Source of the DNA: Pseudomonas pseudonitroreducens
GTDB taxonomy: Bacteria > Pseudomonadota > Gammaproteobacteria > Pseudomonadales > Pseudomonadaceae
NCBI RefSeq assembly: GCF_021603645.1
Contig: NZ_BQHJ01000006.1
Location: forward strand, 186,001 to 250,000
DNA length: 64,000 bases
Direction: 5' to 3'
Part shown: one piece after another, positions 33,817 through 42,560 of the stretch
Layout of the letters: each line of letters starts with the position of its first letter
Position numbering within the stretch: position 1 is the stretch's first letter
Notes under the pieces: model-generated
What the model saw: the letters and a program-made list of their open reading frames with translations, nothing else
Told to the model about the DNA's origin: nothing
The model's database searches: none
Made by a program: the position numbers and the translations under genes

Positions 33817-34280
33817 ACCCCCGGCAGACACGGCGCGTAGCGCTTTCAAGTTCAAGCCGGCCCAGCGGCTTCACCCTGATCGAGATGATGGTGGTGCTCT
33901 GCATCCTCGCCCTGTTGGCCGGCATCGCCATCCCCACCTACCGGCAGTACGTCCTGCGCGCCAACCGCAGCGAAGCCCAGACACTCCTGCGCGATGCCGC
34001 CGCGCAACAGGAGCGCTACCTGGCGCAGTACAGCAAATACACCGACACGCCCGCGAAACTGGCCTTCACCTACCCACTCGCCAGCGACGGCAAGCGCTAC
34101 TCCACGCGCCAGCTCTACCAACTGGCGATCGAGTACGTGGACGGCAACACCCGCAGCTACCGCTTGAGCGCCGTGCGCCATGGCGCTCAGCAGAGCGACA
34201 GCGAGTGCGGCGACTTCACTCTCGACCACCAGGGCCAGCGCGGCACCAGTGCCGGCAGCGTGGATAGCTGCTGGCGCTGA
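33813..34280 (+). CDS. pilE: Minor pilin PilE
   Basis: The 155-residue pilin has a leader cleaved at G/FTLIEMMVVLCILA and a C-terminal Cys pair (SECGD...SCWR) expected to form the disulfide loop. The start overlaps the pilY1 stop (ATGA). It ends the operon; there is no pilY2. Confidence 0.88.
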   Translation: MNPRQTRRVALSSSSRPSGFTLIEMMVVLCILALLAGIAIPTYRQYVLRANRSEAQTLLRDAAAQQERYLAQYSKYTDTPAKLAFTYPLASDGKRYSTRQLYQLAIEYVDGNTRSYRLSAVRHGAQQSDSECGDFTLDHQGQRGTSAGSVDSCWR

Positions 34281-34402
34281 TCAAACGCTCGCTTGGATTG
34301 CGCTTTCCACAAATTCTGGTGCAGCATCGGACCAATGGCTATTCGCTGGCATAGCCCCTGCATTGCCATACCAGCCCACCCACCTCCCGCCGAGGCCCGC
34401 TT

Positions 34403-34867
34403 ATGCGCATCGTGCAAGCCACGCTCGACCACCTCGATCTGCTCGCTCCGTTGTTCGTCAGATACCGCGAGTTCTACGGCATGCTGCCCTACCCCGAGTC
34501 CTCGCGGAAATTCCTCGAGAAGCGCCTGCGCCGCAAGGAATCGGTGATCTACCTGGCCCTGCCGGATGACGACGACAGCAAGCTGCTGGGCTTCTGCCAG
34601 CTCTATCCCAGCTATTCCTCGCTGTCGCTCAAGCGCGTGTGGATTCTCAACGACATCTACGTCGCCGAAGATGCCCGCCGCCAACTGGTCGCCGACCACC
34701 TGCTGCAGACCGCCCGGCAGATGGCCCGCGAGACCCAGGCGGTGCGCATGCGCGTATCCACCAGCGTCAACAACGAAGTGGCGCAGAAGGTCTACGAGTC
34801 CATCGGCTTCCGCGAGGACAGCGAGTTCAAGAACTACATCCTGCCGATCAGCGACGACCTGAACTGA
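34403..34867 (+). CDS. GNAT-family N-acetyltransferase
   Basis: The 154-residue protein has the GNAT core: VWILNDIYVAEDARRQLVA followed by a basic helix, then VYESIGFRED near the C-terminus. The acceptor is unknown. In P. aeruginosa an acetyltransferase gene directly follows eutC, so this is probably that gene, separated here by the pilin operon. Confidence 0.85.
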   Translation: MRIVQATLDHLDLLAPLFVRYREFYGMLPYPESSRKFLEKRLRRKESVIYLALPDDDDSKLLGFCQLYPSYSSLSLKRVWILNDIYVAEDARRQLVADHLLQTARQMARETQAVRMRVSTSVNNEVAQKVYESIGFREDSEFKNYILPISDDLN

Positions 34868-34877
34868 GGCCGGGACC

Positions 34878-34899
34878 GGCCCGCTGGCATCAGCGGGCC
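34878..34899 (+). terminator. Hairpin after the GNAT gene, no clear U-tract
   Basis: GGCCCGCTG-GCAT-CAGCGGGCC is a perfect 9-bp stem with a 4-base loop, 10 bases after the stop. Only short T content follows. Confidence 0.45.
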
Positions 34900-34955
34900 C
34901 GGAGCATTAGAGTGCCAGTATCGGAATTTCCGCGGCCTCCGCATGAAGGGATCCC

Positions 34956-35840
34956 ATGCGTATTTCCCTGCACGTTCTGCGCACCGCCTGCCTCTGCCTC
35001 ACGCTCCTGGGCGCCACGGCCCAGGCCCAGACCCTGCGCGTCGCCACCCTGGAGTGGGCGCCCTACGTCGGCAGCGACCTGCCGGGCAATGGCCTGGCCA
35101 GCCGTATCCTCAACGAAGCCCTGGCGCTCAATGGCGACAAGGCCGAGCTGGTCTTCCTGCCCTGGCAACGGGCGCTCAACGAAACCCGCGAAGGCCGCTT
35201 CGACGCGCTGATGCCGGCCTACCTGTCGCCGGACCGCAGCCAGGACTTCTACACCTCGATGCCGCTGCTGGACTCCCAGCTCGGCTTCTTCCGTCGCCGC
35301 GACCGTGCCCTGCCGATCAACCCCCGCGACCTCGACAGCCTTCGTCCCTACCGCATCGGCGTGGTGCGCGGCTACGTCAACCAGGTGGGCTTCGACGCCG
35401 CCGACTTCCTCAACAAGGACGTGGTCAGCAGCGACTGGCAGAACCTGGAAAAACTCCTGCGCGGGCGCATCGACCTGGCCGTGGTCGACCGCTACACCGG
35501 CTACCAGTTGCTCAGCCAGAACGCCCCGGCGCTGCGCGAACAACTGGAGTTCGTCGACCCGCCGCTGGAGGTCAAGCCGCTCTACGTGCTGGTGCCGAAG
35601 AAGCGCGCCGAAGGCGAAGCCCTGGCCGCCAGCCTCGACCGTGGCCTGCGCACCCTGCGCCGCAGTGGCCGCCTGCAGCAGTTGATCGCCGAGGCACGCC
35701 TGGAAACGGCCATGAACACCCGCGAAGTCGCCGCCCACCCACTGGCCGAGCAACTGCCGAAGGCCGGCGCCGAGCACGGTGCGGCCCTGTCGCCCAGGAC
35801 CACGCCGGACCTGCTGAGCTGGCAGGCCAGCCTGCTCTGA
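34956..35840 (+). CDS. Periplasmic substrate-binding protein (family 3-like)
   Basis: The 294-residue protein has a signal peptide (LCLTLLGATAQAQ) and a SBP_bac_3 fold start LRVATLEWAPYVGSDL. There is no permease or ATPase gene beside it, so it may serve as an orphan sensor or work with a transporter elsewhere. The ligand is unknown. The C-terminal tail after about residue 250 is longer than usual. Confidence 0.82.
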   Translation: MRISLHVLRTACLCLTLLGATAQAQTLRVATLEWAPYVGSDLPGNGLASRILNEALALNGDKAELVFLPWQRALNETREGRFDALMPAYLSPDRSQDFYTSMPLLDSQLGFFRRRDRALPINPRDLDSLRPYRIGVVRGYVNQVGFDAADFLNKDVVSSDWQNLEKLLRGRIDLAVVDRYTGYQLLSQNAPALREQLEFVDPPLEVKPLYVLVPKKRAEGEALAASLDRGLRTLRRSGRLQQLIAEARLETAMNTREVAAHPLAEQLPKAGAEHGAALSPRTTPDLLSWQASLL

Positions 35841-36034
35841 GCAGCCATTGCGCGGCGCTCCAGCATTTGTCACAAGGCGTTGCCGCGCCAACAGCGACAG
35901 GATTTTCACGCAGAAGCTGTAATATCCTCCCGCAGACCTTCGTCGCAGGATTCGACGGAGCGTGCCCCCGGCAGCCCGACCGCGCCTTATAATGGACGGC
36001 CCGGCCGTTCTCCTTGTTGTCAGACAGGCTTCTC

Positions 36035-36694
36035 ATGGAATTCAACCCGATCGACCTGATTCTCCACCTCGACACTTACCTGTCGCTGGCGGTGGCCAAC
36101 TACGGCACCTGGATCTACGCCATCCTCTTCCTGGTGATCTTCTGCGAAACCGGCCTGGTGGTGACCCCCTTCCTGCCGGGCGACTCCCTGCTCTTCATCG
36201 CCGGCGCCATCTGCGCCACCGGCGGCATGGACCCGTGGATGCTCGGTGGCCTGCTGCTGATTGCCGCCATCAGCGGCGACAGCACCAACTACGTGATCGG
36301 CCGGACCCTGGGCAAGCGCCTGTTCAGCAATCCGAACTCGAAGGTCTTCCGCCGCGATTACCTCGACCAGACCCACGCCTTCTACGAACGCCATGGCGGC
36401 AAGACCGTGACCCTGGCGCGCTTCCTGCCCATCGTGCGTACCTTCGCGCCCTTCGTCGCCGGCATGGCCTACATGCCCTACGCACGCTTCCTGTTCTTCA
36501 GCGTGGCCGGCAGCATCGCCTGGGTTGGCGGCCTGGTGACCCTGGGCTTCTTCTTCGGCAACGTGCCCTTCATCAAGCAGAACCTCTCGGTGATGATCGT
36601 CGCCATCATTGCCTTCTCGCTGGTGCCCATGCTGATCGGCTTCATCCGCCACAAACTGCGCCCCGCGGCCAAGGCCCAGCCCGGCGAGCACTGA
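36035..36694 (+). CDS. DedA-family membrane protein
   Basis: The 219-residue protein has the DedA/VTT blocks [19 protein letters not shown] and the [23 protein letters not shown] segment with conserved arginines. DedA proteins act in lipid carrier (undecaprenyl-phosphate or phospholipid) flipping and proton-dependent stress tolerance. ATG 36035 is chosen over an in-frame TTG at 36014. A TATAAT at 35988-35993 may be its -10. Confidence 0.9.
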   Translation: MEFNPIDLILHLDTYLSLAVANYGTWIYAILFLVIFCETGLVVTPFLPGDSLLFIAGAICATGGMDPWMLGGLLLIAAISGDSTNYVIGRTLGKRLFSNPNSKVFRRDYLDQTHAFYERHGGKTVTLARFLPIVRTFAPFVAGMAYMPYARFLFFSVAGSIAWVGGLVTLGFFFGNVPFIKQNLSVMIVAIIAFSLVPMLIGFIRHKLRPAAKAQPGEH

Positions 36695-36700
36695 TCCACC

Positions 36701-37519
36701 ATGTGGTCCCTCAGCGCCTGGCGCCGCCGGCGCTTCCTCGCCCGCTATCCGCTCGACACAGAGCTGTGGACGCAGGTGCGCCGGCACCTGCCGATCCTCG
36801 ACGGCCTGAGCGAAGAGGAACTGCGCCGGCTCGGCGAGCGGGCGCGGCTGTTCCTGCGCGACAAGCGCCTCTCACCGCTGCCCGGCATCGAACTGGATGA
36901 CTACCGCCGCCTGCTGCTGGCCACCCAGGCCGAGCTACCGCTGCTGCACCTGCCGGACCTCAACTGGTACGGCGGTTTCCATGAGCTGGTGGTGTATCCC
37001 GACGACTTCGTCAGCCCACAGAAGCACCGCGACCCCGCCGGCGTCATGCACGAATTCGACGACGAGCGCGCTGGCGAAACCTCGCTGCAGGGTCCGGTGA
37101 TCCTCGCCTGGCCGGGCGTGGAAAGCGGTGGCGGCTGGGACGCCTACAACCTGGTGATCCACGAGCTGGCACACAAGCTCGACATGCTCAACGGCGACGC
37201 CAACGGCCTGCCGCCACTGCACCGCGACATGCGCGTCGCCGACTGGGCCGCGGCCATGCAGGCCGCCTACGACGACATGAACCGCCAGCTCGACCGCGAC
37301 CCGCAGGCGCACACCGCTATCGACCCATACGCGGCCGAGAATCCTGCCGAGTTCTTCGCCGTCACCAGCGAGTACTTCTTTACTGCTCCGGACCTCCTTC
37401 AGGCGGCCTATCCCAAAGTCTATGAGCAGCTTTCGCTGTTCTACCGGCAAGATCCGCTCTCGCGCCTGCACCGCCTGCAAGCCGAGCACCCCGAATATCA
37501 GGAAACTCAGGCGCACTAG
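36701..37519 (+). CDS. mtfA: MtfA-like zinc metallopeptidase
   Basis: The 272-residue protein has the HExxH site HELAHKLDMLNG (His154, Glu155, His158) and the distal Glu in ENPAEFFAVTSEYFF, as in MtfA (YeeI), which binds the glucose regulator Mlc in E. coli and has aminopeptidase activity. The role in Pseudomonas is not settled. It starts 6 bases after dedA, probably the same transcript. Confidence 0.9.
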   Translation: MWSLSAWRRRRFLARYPLDTELWTQVRRHLPILDGLSEEELRRLGERARLFLRDKRLSPLPGIELDDYRRLLLATQAELPLLHLPDLNWYGGFHELVVYPDDFVSPQKHRDPAGVMHEFDDERAGETSLQGPVILAWPGVESGGGWDAYNLVIHELAHKLDMLNGDANGLPPLHRDMRVADWAAAMQAAYDDMNRQLDRDPQAHTAIDPYAAENPAEFFAVTSEYFFTAPDLLQAAYPKVYEQLSLFYRQDPLSRLHRLQAEHPEYQETQAH

Positions 37520-37552
37520 GCGATGTCTGTGGCTTGGACACGGCAATCTGCC

Positions 37553-37558
37553 TATAAT
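37553..37558 (+). promoter_or_regulatory. Candidate -10 box of ppa
   Basis: A perfect TATAAT lies 41 bases before the ppa ATG. The nearest TTGGAC (37534) is only 13 bases away, so the -35 is poor. Constitutive sigma-70 expression is inferred. Confidence 0.5.
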
Positions 37559-37599
37559 CCGCCGCACTTTTTCGGCCCGACCACTATCTGGAGTCGTCC

Positions 37600-38130
37600 A
37601 TGAGCTACAGCAGCATCCCGGCTGGCAAAGACCTGCCGAACGACATTTACGTCGCCATCGAGATCCCGGCCAACCACGCGCCGATCAAGTACGAAATCGA
37701 CAAGGACACCGACTGCCTGTTCGTCGACCGTTTCATGGCCACCCCGATGTTCTACCCGGCCAACTACGGCTTCATCCCGAACACCCTGGCCGACGACGGT
37801 GACCCCCTGGACGTGCTGGTCGTGACCCCGTACCCGGTCGCTCCGGGCTCGGTGATCCGCGCCCGTCCGGTTGGCGTGCTGAACATGAGCGACGAAGCCG
37901 GCGGCGACGCCAAGCTGATCGCGGTGCCGCACGACAAGCTGACCGTCCTCTACAAGGACGTGAAGGAATACACCGACCTGCCGGCCCTGCTGCTGGAGCA
38001 GATCAAGCACTTCTTCGAGAACTACAAGGATCTCGAGAAGGGCAAGTGGGTGAAGGTCGAAGGCTGGGGCGACGCCGCCCAGGCTCACGACTACATCACC
38101 AAGGCCGTCGCCGCCTTCCAGGCCAAGTGA
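37600..38130 (+). CDS. ppa: Inorganic pyrophosphatase
   Basis: The 176-residue soluble family I pyrophosphatase hydrolyses PPi with Mg2+. It has [18 protein letters not shown] and [13 protein letters not shown], the metal-binding aspartate block. It follows the MtfA gene and is closed by a strong terminator. Confidence 0.97.
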   Translation: MSYSSIPAGKDLPNDIYVAIEIPANHAPIKYEIDKDTDCLFVDRFMATPMFYPANYGFIPNTLADDGDPLDVLVVTPYPVAPGSVIRARPVGVLNMSDEAGGDAKLIAVPHDKLTVLYKDVKEYTDLPALLLEQIKHFFENYKDLEKGKWVKVEGWGDAAQAHDYITKAVAAFQAK

Positions 38131-38160
38131 TGGTTGCGGGGTAACCCCCGCCGTGAAGAA

Positions 38161-38184
38161 GCCCCGCCCCGGCGGGGCTTTTTT
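38161..38184 (+). terminator. Rho-independent terminator of ppa
   Basis: GCCCCGCC and GGCGGGGC form a tight stem followed by TTTTTT. Confidence 0.92.
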
Positions 38185-38308
38185 GTGACCGCGATTAGGC
38201 TTTTCGTCCCGACTTTGTTACCATCTGCGCCCCGCGAGCAGCTCACTGCATCGCCACAGAATCAAGGCGGTCTGCCCTACCAGAAGTAAGGTTGGACCAC
38301 CCCCTGAA

Positions 38309-38332
38309 AGCCGGCCACAAGCCGGCTTTTTT
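38309..38332 (+). terminator. Second terminator with no gene assigned upstream
   Basis: AGCCGGC-CACAA-GCCGGCT followed by TTTTTT ends a 120-bp stretch (38185-38308) that contains no open frame. It faces the end of the minus-strand MBOAT gene, 20 bases away. It could end a small RNA or be a leftover boundary. Confidence 0.8.
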
Positions 38333-38351
38333 AATGCCTGCGATTTACCCG

Positions 38352-39938
38352 TCAGTAGTTGTAGTAGTTGAATGGCGAGGCTGCGTTGGACAGGATTCGC
38401 AACAGGCACAGCGCAAAGACAGCTCCCAGGGCAAGCGTCCAGAATGGCCCTGGTACTACGACCTGACGGCCAAACCACTGGACACCCGGCAGCCTGGGTA
38501 TCAAGCCCGCATGCAGCAGGTTGGTGGAATCCTGGACCGGGCGGTAGCGCCCCAGAAGCTGGATGGAGTTCGGCGCGCAGGCGCTGATACCCCAGGCCAA
38601 TGCGATGAAAAGCAGCGCCTCGACGGTACCAATCCAGGCAGTCACCCACTCACCGCCCCACATCCCGGCCAGCATGCCAACCGCCAGCGTCATCGGCGCG
38701 GGCAGCAACGACGGCAACATGGGAAGCGCAGCCGCTTCGCTAGCGCCCGCCATACCCTCCAGCATGCGCCAGGCTCCCCCCAGATTGTGCGACATGAAAA
38801 AGCAGCCCAGGACGATCAGCAGGAGCTGAGTCTGAGCCCACCCCAGACATTGACGTGCACGGCCCAGGTTACGCGTCGCGCGTTTGCGCCAGACCAGTCG
38901 GCGCGCATGCTGTGCCGTGACAATGACGCCATGCAGCGCCCCCCAGGCCAGGAACGTCAAACTTGCCCCGTGCCACATACCAGCCAGAATCATGGTGATC
39001 GGCAAGGCCGCAAGGTGTCGCCTGATGACCAATCGTCGGCCGGCAAGAGGCCGAAACACATGCTCGCGGATGAATTGGGTGACGGTGATGTTCCAGCGAT
39101 TCCAGAACTCATCCATGCTGACCGACTTGAAAGGCGAGTAGAAATTGAGCGGCAATCGGATACCCACGACGAGTGCCAGGCCACAGGCCATGTCCGAATA
39201 ACCTGAGAAGTCGAAATAGAAGTTGAGGAAACCGGCAACTGCCGCGATCCATGCCGACAGCAGGTCCAGGGACTGGCCCGCATCGGATGCGCGGAACAGC
39301 ACCGTGGAGTAAAGCCCCAGCGGATCGGCAATAAGCACCTTCTTCGCCAAGCCAATGATGAAAAGACTGATTCCGGCGAAAAGATTCGAAGCACGCAGGG
39401 CAAAGGTACTCGGCCGCCCAAGTTGCCGAAGCATGTCCCGATGACGAACCAGCGGCCCCGCGACTAAATGCGGAAAGAAGCAGATGACAAACGTATAGTC
39501 CGGCAGACGAATGCGCTCGCCACTCTTGCCGAGGGACACCAGATAAGCGATCTGCTGGAAGGTGAAGAACGAAATTCCCAACGGCAAAGCGCGTTCCGCA
39601 GGCACCGGGAACTGCGGCCAAACCAGGGCCAAGTATCCACCCCAGGTATGGCCAACCTTGAACCATGCCAGCAGCAGCAGGTTGGCCACCACTCCAATGG
39701 CCAACCAGGAACGTCGCTGCTCTTTCGCCGCACCACACAGTACCCCTGCAAGCCAATAATTCCCTGCCAGGGATAACAGCAGGACCGGGATGTCATGCGG
39801 ATTCCACAAGCCATAGAAGCCAACAGACGCCGCTATCAAGCAGAATTTTGGCGCGGCCGGACCGGCGCGACGTACAAAGAGTGTGAGCGAGAGCGCGCAG
39901 GCCGCGAGCAGCATGAACTGAAGGGTATTGAAGAGCAT
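38352..39938 (-). CDS. MBOAT-family membrane O-acyltransferase (AlgI/PatA-like)
   Basis: The 528-residue polytopic protein has the AlgI-like blocks LPLGISFFTFQQIAYLV, FFPHLVAGPL, FYFDFSGYSDMA, NRWNITVTQFIREHVFRPL and GMWHGASLTF, where His323 is the expected catalytic residue; a second His follows at 336. The C-terminus ends SPFNYYNY, as in AlgI-type proteins. Such enzymes move acetyl groups across the membrane to a polysaccharide or other acceptor through an SGNH partner. It faces a radical SAM gene and lies near an SGNH-like gene, but no polysaccharide synthase is here. ATG 39938 follows AAGGAACG. Confidence 0.88.
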   Translation of the reverse strand: MLFNTLQFMLLAACALSLTLFVRRAGPAAPKFCLIAASVGFYGLWNPHDIPVLLLSLAGNYWLAGVLCGAAKEQRRSWLAIGVVANLLLLAWFKVGHTWGGYLALVWPQFPVPAERALPLGISFFTFQQIAYLVSLGKSGERIRLPDYTFVICFFPHLVAGPLVRHRDMLRQLGRPSTFALRASNLFAGISLFIIGLAKKVLIADPLGLYSTVLFRASDAGQSLDLLSAWIAAVAGFLNFYFDFSGYSDMACGLALVVGIRLPLNFYSPFKSVSMDEFWNRWNITVTQFIREHVFRPLAGRRLVIRRHLAALPITMILAGMWHGASLTFLAWGALHGVIVTAQHARRLVWRKRATRNLGRARQCLGWAQTQLLLIVLGCFFMSHNLGGAWRMLEGMAGASEAAALPMLPSLLPAPMTLAVGMLAGMWGGEWVTAWIGTVEALLFIALAWGISACAPNSIQLLGRYRPVQDSTNLLHAGLIPRLPGVQWFGRQVVVPGPFWTLALGAVFALCLLRILSNAASPFNYYNY

Positions 39939-40200
39939 CCACGTTCCTTGTCGAACCATCCACACAAGTTCACGGCAAACTGCAAGGGCGGCCTCACATA
40001 GCCAAAGCTGGGTATTCCACACCATTGGTGCACACATGAATAGCCCGGTTTTCCGCTCTGCCCCCGTTCACGCCCAAGTATCAGAGTTGAAACATTCATA
40101 TAATGGCCGGATGCCAGATTGCCCCGTAGTATCGGCGGCACAAAAATGTCCGACACACGTTCCACTGTCGACAGTTTGAAGCCTTCGACGGAGCTATCCC
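39939..40200. promoter_or_regulatory. Divergent promoter region with TATAAT and ACTGTCGACAGT
   Basis: This AT-rich 262-bp gap lies between the MBOAT and radical SAM genes. TATAAT is at 40099-40104 on the plus strand; a convincing -35 is not seen. The perfect 12-bp palindrome ACTGTCGACAGT at 40164-40175 is 25 bases before the radical SAM ATG and is a candidate operator. Confidence 0.45.
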
Positions 40201-41331
40201 ATGAGCCTGAAACAACAAAGACAACAACCACTGGACTCGAGTGAATGGTCTCGCGCGTTCTTCAAGTACCTGCGGGCTGAAGTGCTTCCATTGCGTCCTT
40301 CCCAGTACGACCTGTCGAATACCTGCAACCTTGTCTGCGAGGGCTGTCTGTTCTTCGCGGGAGATGATCATGACGGTCATGTACCGGAAAATGATCTGGA
40401 CAAGGTCGACCGTTTTTTCGCTGGGGAAGCGGCACGCGGCGTGAACTACGCGGAAGTGGCCGGTGCAGAGCCGGCTCTTGTGGAGAACAAGCTGCTGGTC
40501 ATGGCGAGACACATCCCGCGAGGCGTGATCTATACCAACGGGACACGCAAGCTAAGCAACGAACTCAATTATCGTCTGCAAATCTCGCTTTGGGGGCTGC
40601 CGGAGGAAAGCCGAAAGCTGCGCGGCGCCAATATCGTCGGCAAGCAGCTGCGCAACTACCGCAACGACCCGCGAGCTATATTCGTCTTCACGGTAACGCG
40701 CCAGAACATCTCCAGCATTCCCGAGATGGCCAGATTCTGTGCGGATGAAGGCGTCCGACTCAGCTTCAACCACTACAGCCCGACCCAGGACTATCTAACC
40801 CGCTTGCAGCAAGGCGCCAGGGAGCGCTCCGATTATTTCCGGTTCAGCGATGACCAAGACAATCTATTGCTCGAACCGGAACATCTCGCCCGCTCGCAAT
40901 CGCTCATTGCAGAGGCGCTGGAAGAGTACCCCGGGCACATTCTATACAACGCCCGGTTCAACCAGTGGGTCCACCAGAACAGCCTGTATGACATCGACCC
41001 GCAGACGGGCATCGCCACCAACTGCGCCGCCCGCGTTACCCACCACTATCGGCACTTTCACGTCGACCTCAGCGACGCCGGTGAAGTGAAATGCTGCACT
41101 CCCAACATCGCCTGCCAATCTTGCCGTCTGTATGCGCAGTCGCTGGGGAGCGCGTTGCAACGGCAGACTCGCAGCTCCCGGCGGGGCAAGGATTTCGATC
41201 AGTGGCTGCAATTGTGGAAGCTGTGGCACCAGTTGTTCTGGGGCGATCTGCCAGCCCGCTTCGATCACACGCCGGTAATGAGCAGACAGTTGATTCCGCT
41301 CCGGGAACTGGAGACCTCGCCTATCGGCTAA
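40201..41331 (+). CDS. Radical SAM protein, unknown substrate
   Basis: The 376-residue protein has the CxxxCxxC cluster motif Cys42-Cys46-Cys49 (CNLVCEGC), a VAGAEPAL version of the GGEP SAM-binding motif and a C-terminal Cys-rich region (Cys298, Cys299, Cys305, Cys308), consistent with a SPASM- or twitch-type extra cluster. No peptide precursor gene is evident beside it. By eye its codon use is less GC-rich than that of the flanking core genes. It ends convergently with the SGNH-like gene, the two stops overlapping in CTAA. Confidence 0.8.
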   Translation: MSLKQQRQQPLDSSEWSRAFFKYLRAEVLPLRPSQYDLSNTCNLVCEGCLFFAGDDHDGHVPENDLDKVDRFFAGEAARGVNYAEVAGAEPALVENKLLVMARHIPRGVIYTNGTRKLSNELNYRLQISLWGLPEESRKLRGANIVGKQLRNYRNDPRAIFVFTVTRQNISSIPEMARFCADEGVRLSFNHYSPTQDYLTRLQQGARERSDYFRFSDDQDNLLLEPEHLARSQSLIAEALEEYPGHILYNARFNQWVHQNSLYDIDPQTGIATNCAARVTHHYRHFHVDLSDAGEVKCCTPNIACQSCRLYAQSLGSALQRQTRSSRRGKDFDQWLQLWKLWHQLFWGDLPARFDHTPVMSRQLIPLRELETSPIG

Positions 41332-42344
41332 GGCAACAGTTCATTGGCAACGTATTGGCTTACTCGCACACCGCCCTTGCGGTTGAGGTGATGGAGATCG
41401 GCAATCTCGTCGTTGCCGAAGGTCCACTCGTTCAGATAAAGCGTCCGAACGCCCAACAGTGCCCCAAGATCCTGACGAATGAGTGAATGCTCAATCGGGT
41501 CAGGCTCGATGAGCAGTACCGGTTCCTTGCCATGCCCGCGAACGATCGCAATCAGGTTGCGCAACTGCGCAACCCGTTCGAAGTCATAGGCCTCATCCCG
41601 GCGATCTCTCCAAACGACCTGCCGCTGCCAGTCAGTAGTGCTCGTGGAAACGATGACACCATCTCCGTTGGCATACACCACAACGCTGCGCTGCGCGTTA
41701 CCACGCAGCAGCATCGGCCTGCGCGGATCGTCACAAGGGTTACCGCCAAGAATGGCGCCGAGGCGCGCCAACTCATCGGCCAACCCTGCTCTCCGGCAAG
41801 GCAGGGCTCGTATATCCGGCGTCACCGCCGTGAACAGCGTATTGATCGGCAGCAGCCCGAACCAATCCGTTAGCGACAGCGAGCCGACGCATTGCGGGGC
41901 ATGGGATGCGTAGAAGCGGAGATCGTCCCACGTCCACATCCGAGGGCATGAAGGAGCGGAGAACAGAAACTGTGCCGGTACCGGGATAACCACGGTTCGT
42001 TGCGCACGACGGGCGGCCCGCTCCAATACTCCGGGCATCTCATCGGGCAAAACCTCGGGTATGCCGAAATTGAAGAAGCGCATCCCGGAACGGTTCATCA
42101 GCACAGTATCGAACTGGTTCAACGTCCGCGATGAACCGACTATTACGACGTCGGGCGGCGGACTCTGAACGTCGAGCAGCAGCCCTTTCCACACTTTGTT
42201 CTCTTGCCAGAACCCATAGCTTGCCAGCAGTCTGGCGCCAAACAGGCAAAGCAGATTCACCGCCACTACCCCCAGCAGTGCCAGCAGCGGAATCATCCAG
42301 GCACTACGCCGAAATCGGCGATACAGTGGGGATAGAGTCGACAC
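41328..42344 (-). CDS. Membrane-anchored SGNH-like protein
   Basis: About 338 residues from GTG 42344: a basic N-terminus (PLYRRFRRSAW), one membrane helix (MIPLLALLGVVAVNLLCLFG), then a periplasmic domain with VIVGSSRTLNQFD (Ser71 or Ser72 as candidate nucleophile, block I) and DLHHLNRKGG (Asp316-x-x-His319, block V). This is the AlgX/AlgJ/PatB-like arrangement of acyl-transfer partners of MBOAT proteins. The start is uncertain: the frame is open to 42524, with ATG 42434 having a fair site (AAGGTCGGAAG) but encoding a Cys-rich, unconvincing extension. Confidence 0.7.
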   Translation of the reverse strand: MSTLSPLYRRFRRSAWMIPLLALLGVVAVNLLCLFGARLLASYGFWQENKVWKGLLLDVQSPPPDVVIVGSSRTLNQFDTVLMNRSGMRFFNFGIPEVLPDEMPGVLERAARRAQRTVVIPVPAQFLFSAPSCPRMWTWDDLRFYASHAPQCVGSLSLTDWFGLLPINTLFTAVTPDIRALPCRRAGLADELARLGAILGGNPCDDPRRPMLLRGNAQRSVVVYANGDGVIVSTSTTDWQRQVVWRDRRDEAYDFERVAQLRNLIAIVRGHGKEPVLLIEPDPIEHSLIRQDLGALLGVRTLYLNEWTFGNDEIADLHHLNRKGGVRVSQYVANELLP

Positions 42345-42560
42345 AGGATACGGACCGCCATTCGAATAGAGACACCGAGCCTGCGCCGCACAGACACATG
42401 CGAAAACCAGCACGAATAGCCGGCCATTACACATGACTTCCGACCTTGAAGAAAGCCCGGCACAGCGCAGAGGGCCCCGACTGCAGGTTAGAGTTCTCAT
42501 GCACGCAGTTGCCAGGGTACGCACTTGGAGTCGACCAACGTCTTTCGTGGTGACCTCGTC

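Noticed and set aside
34956-35840. Orphan binding protein as part of an ABC transporter here
   Set aside because: No permease or ATPase gene lies next to it; the neighbouring genes are GNAT and DedA.
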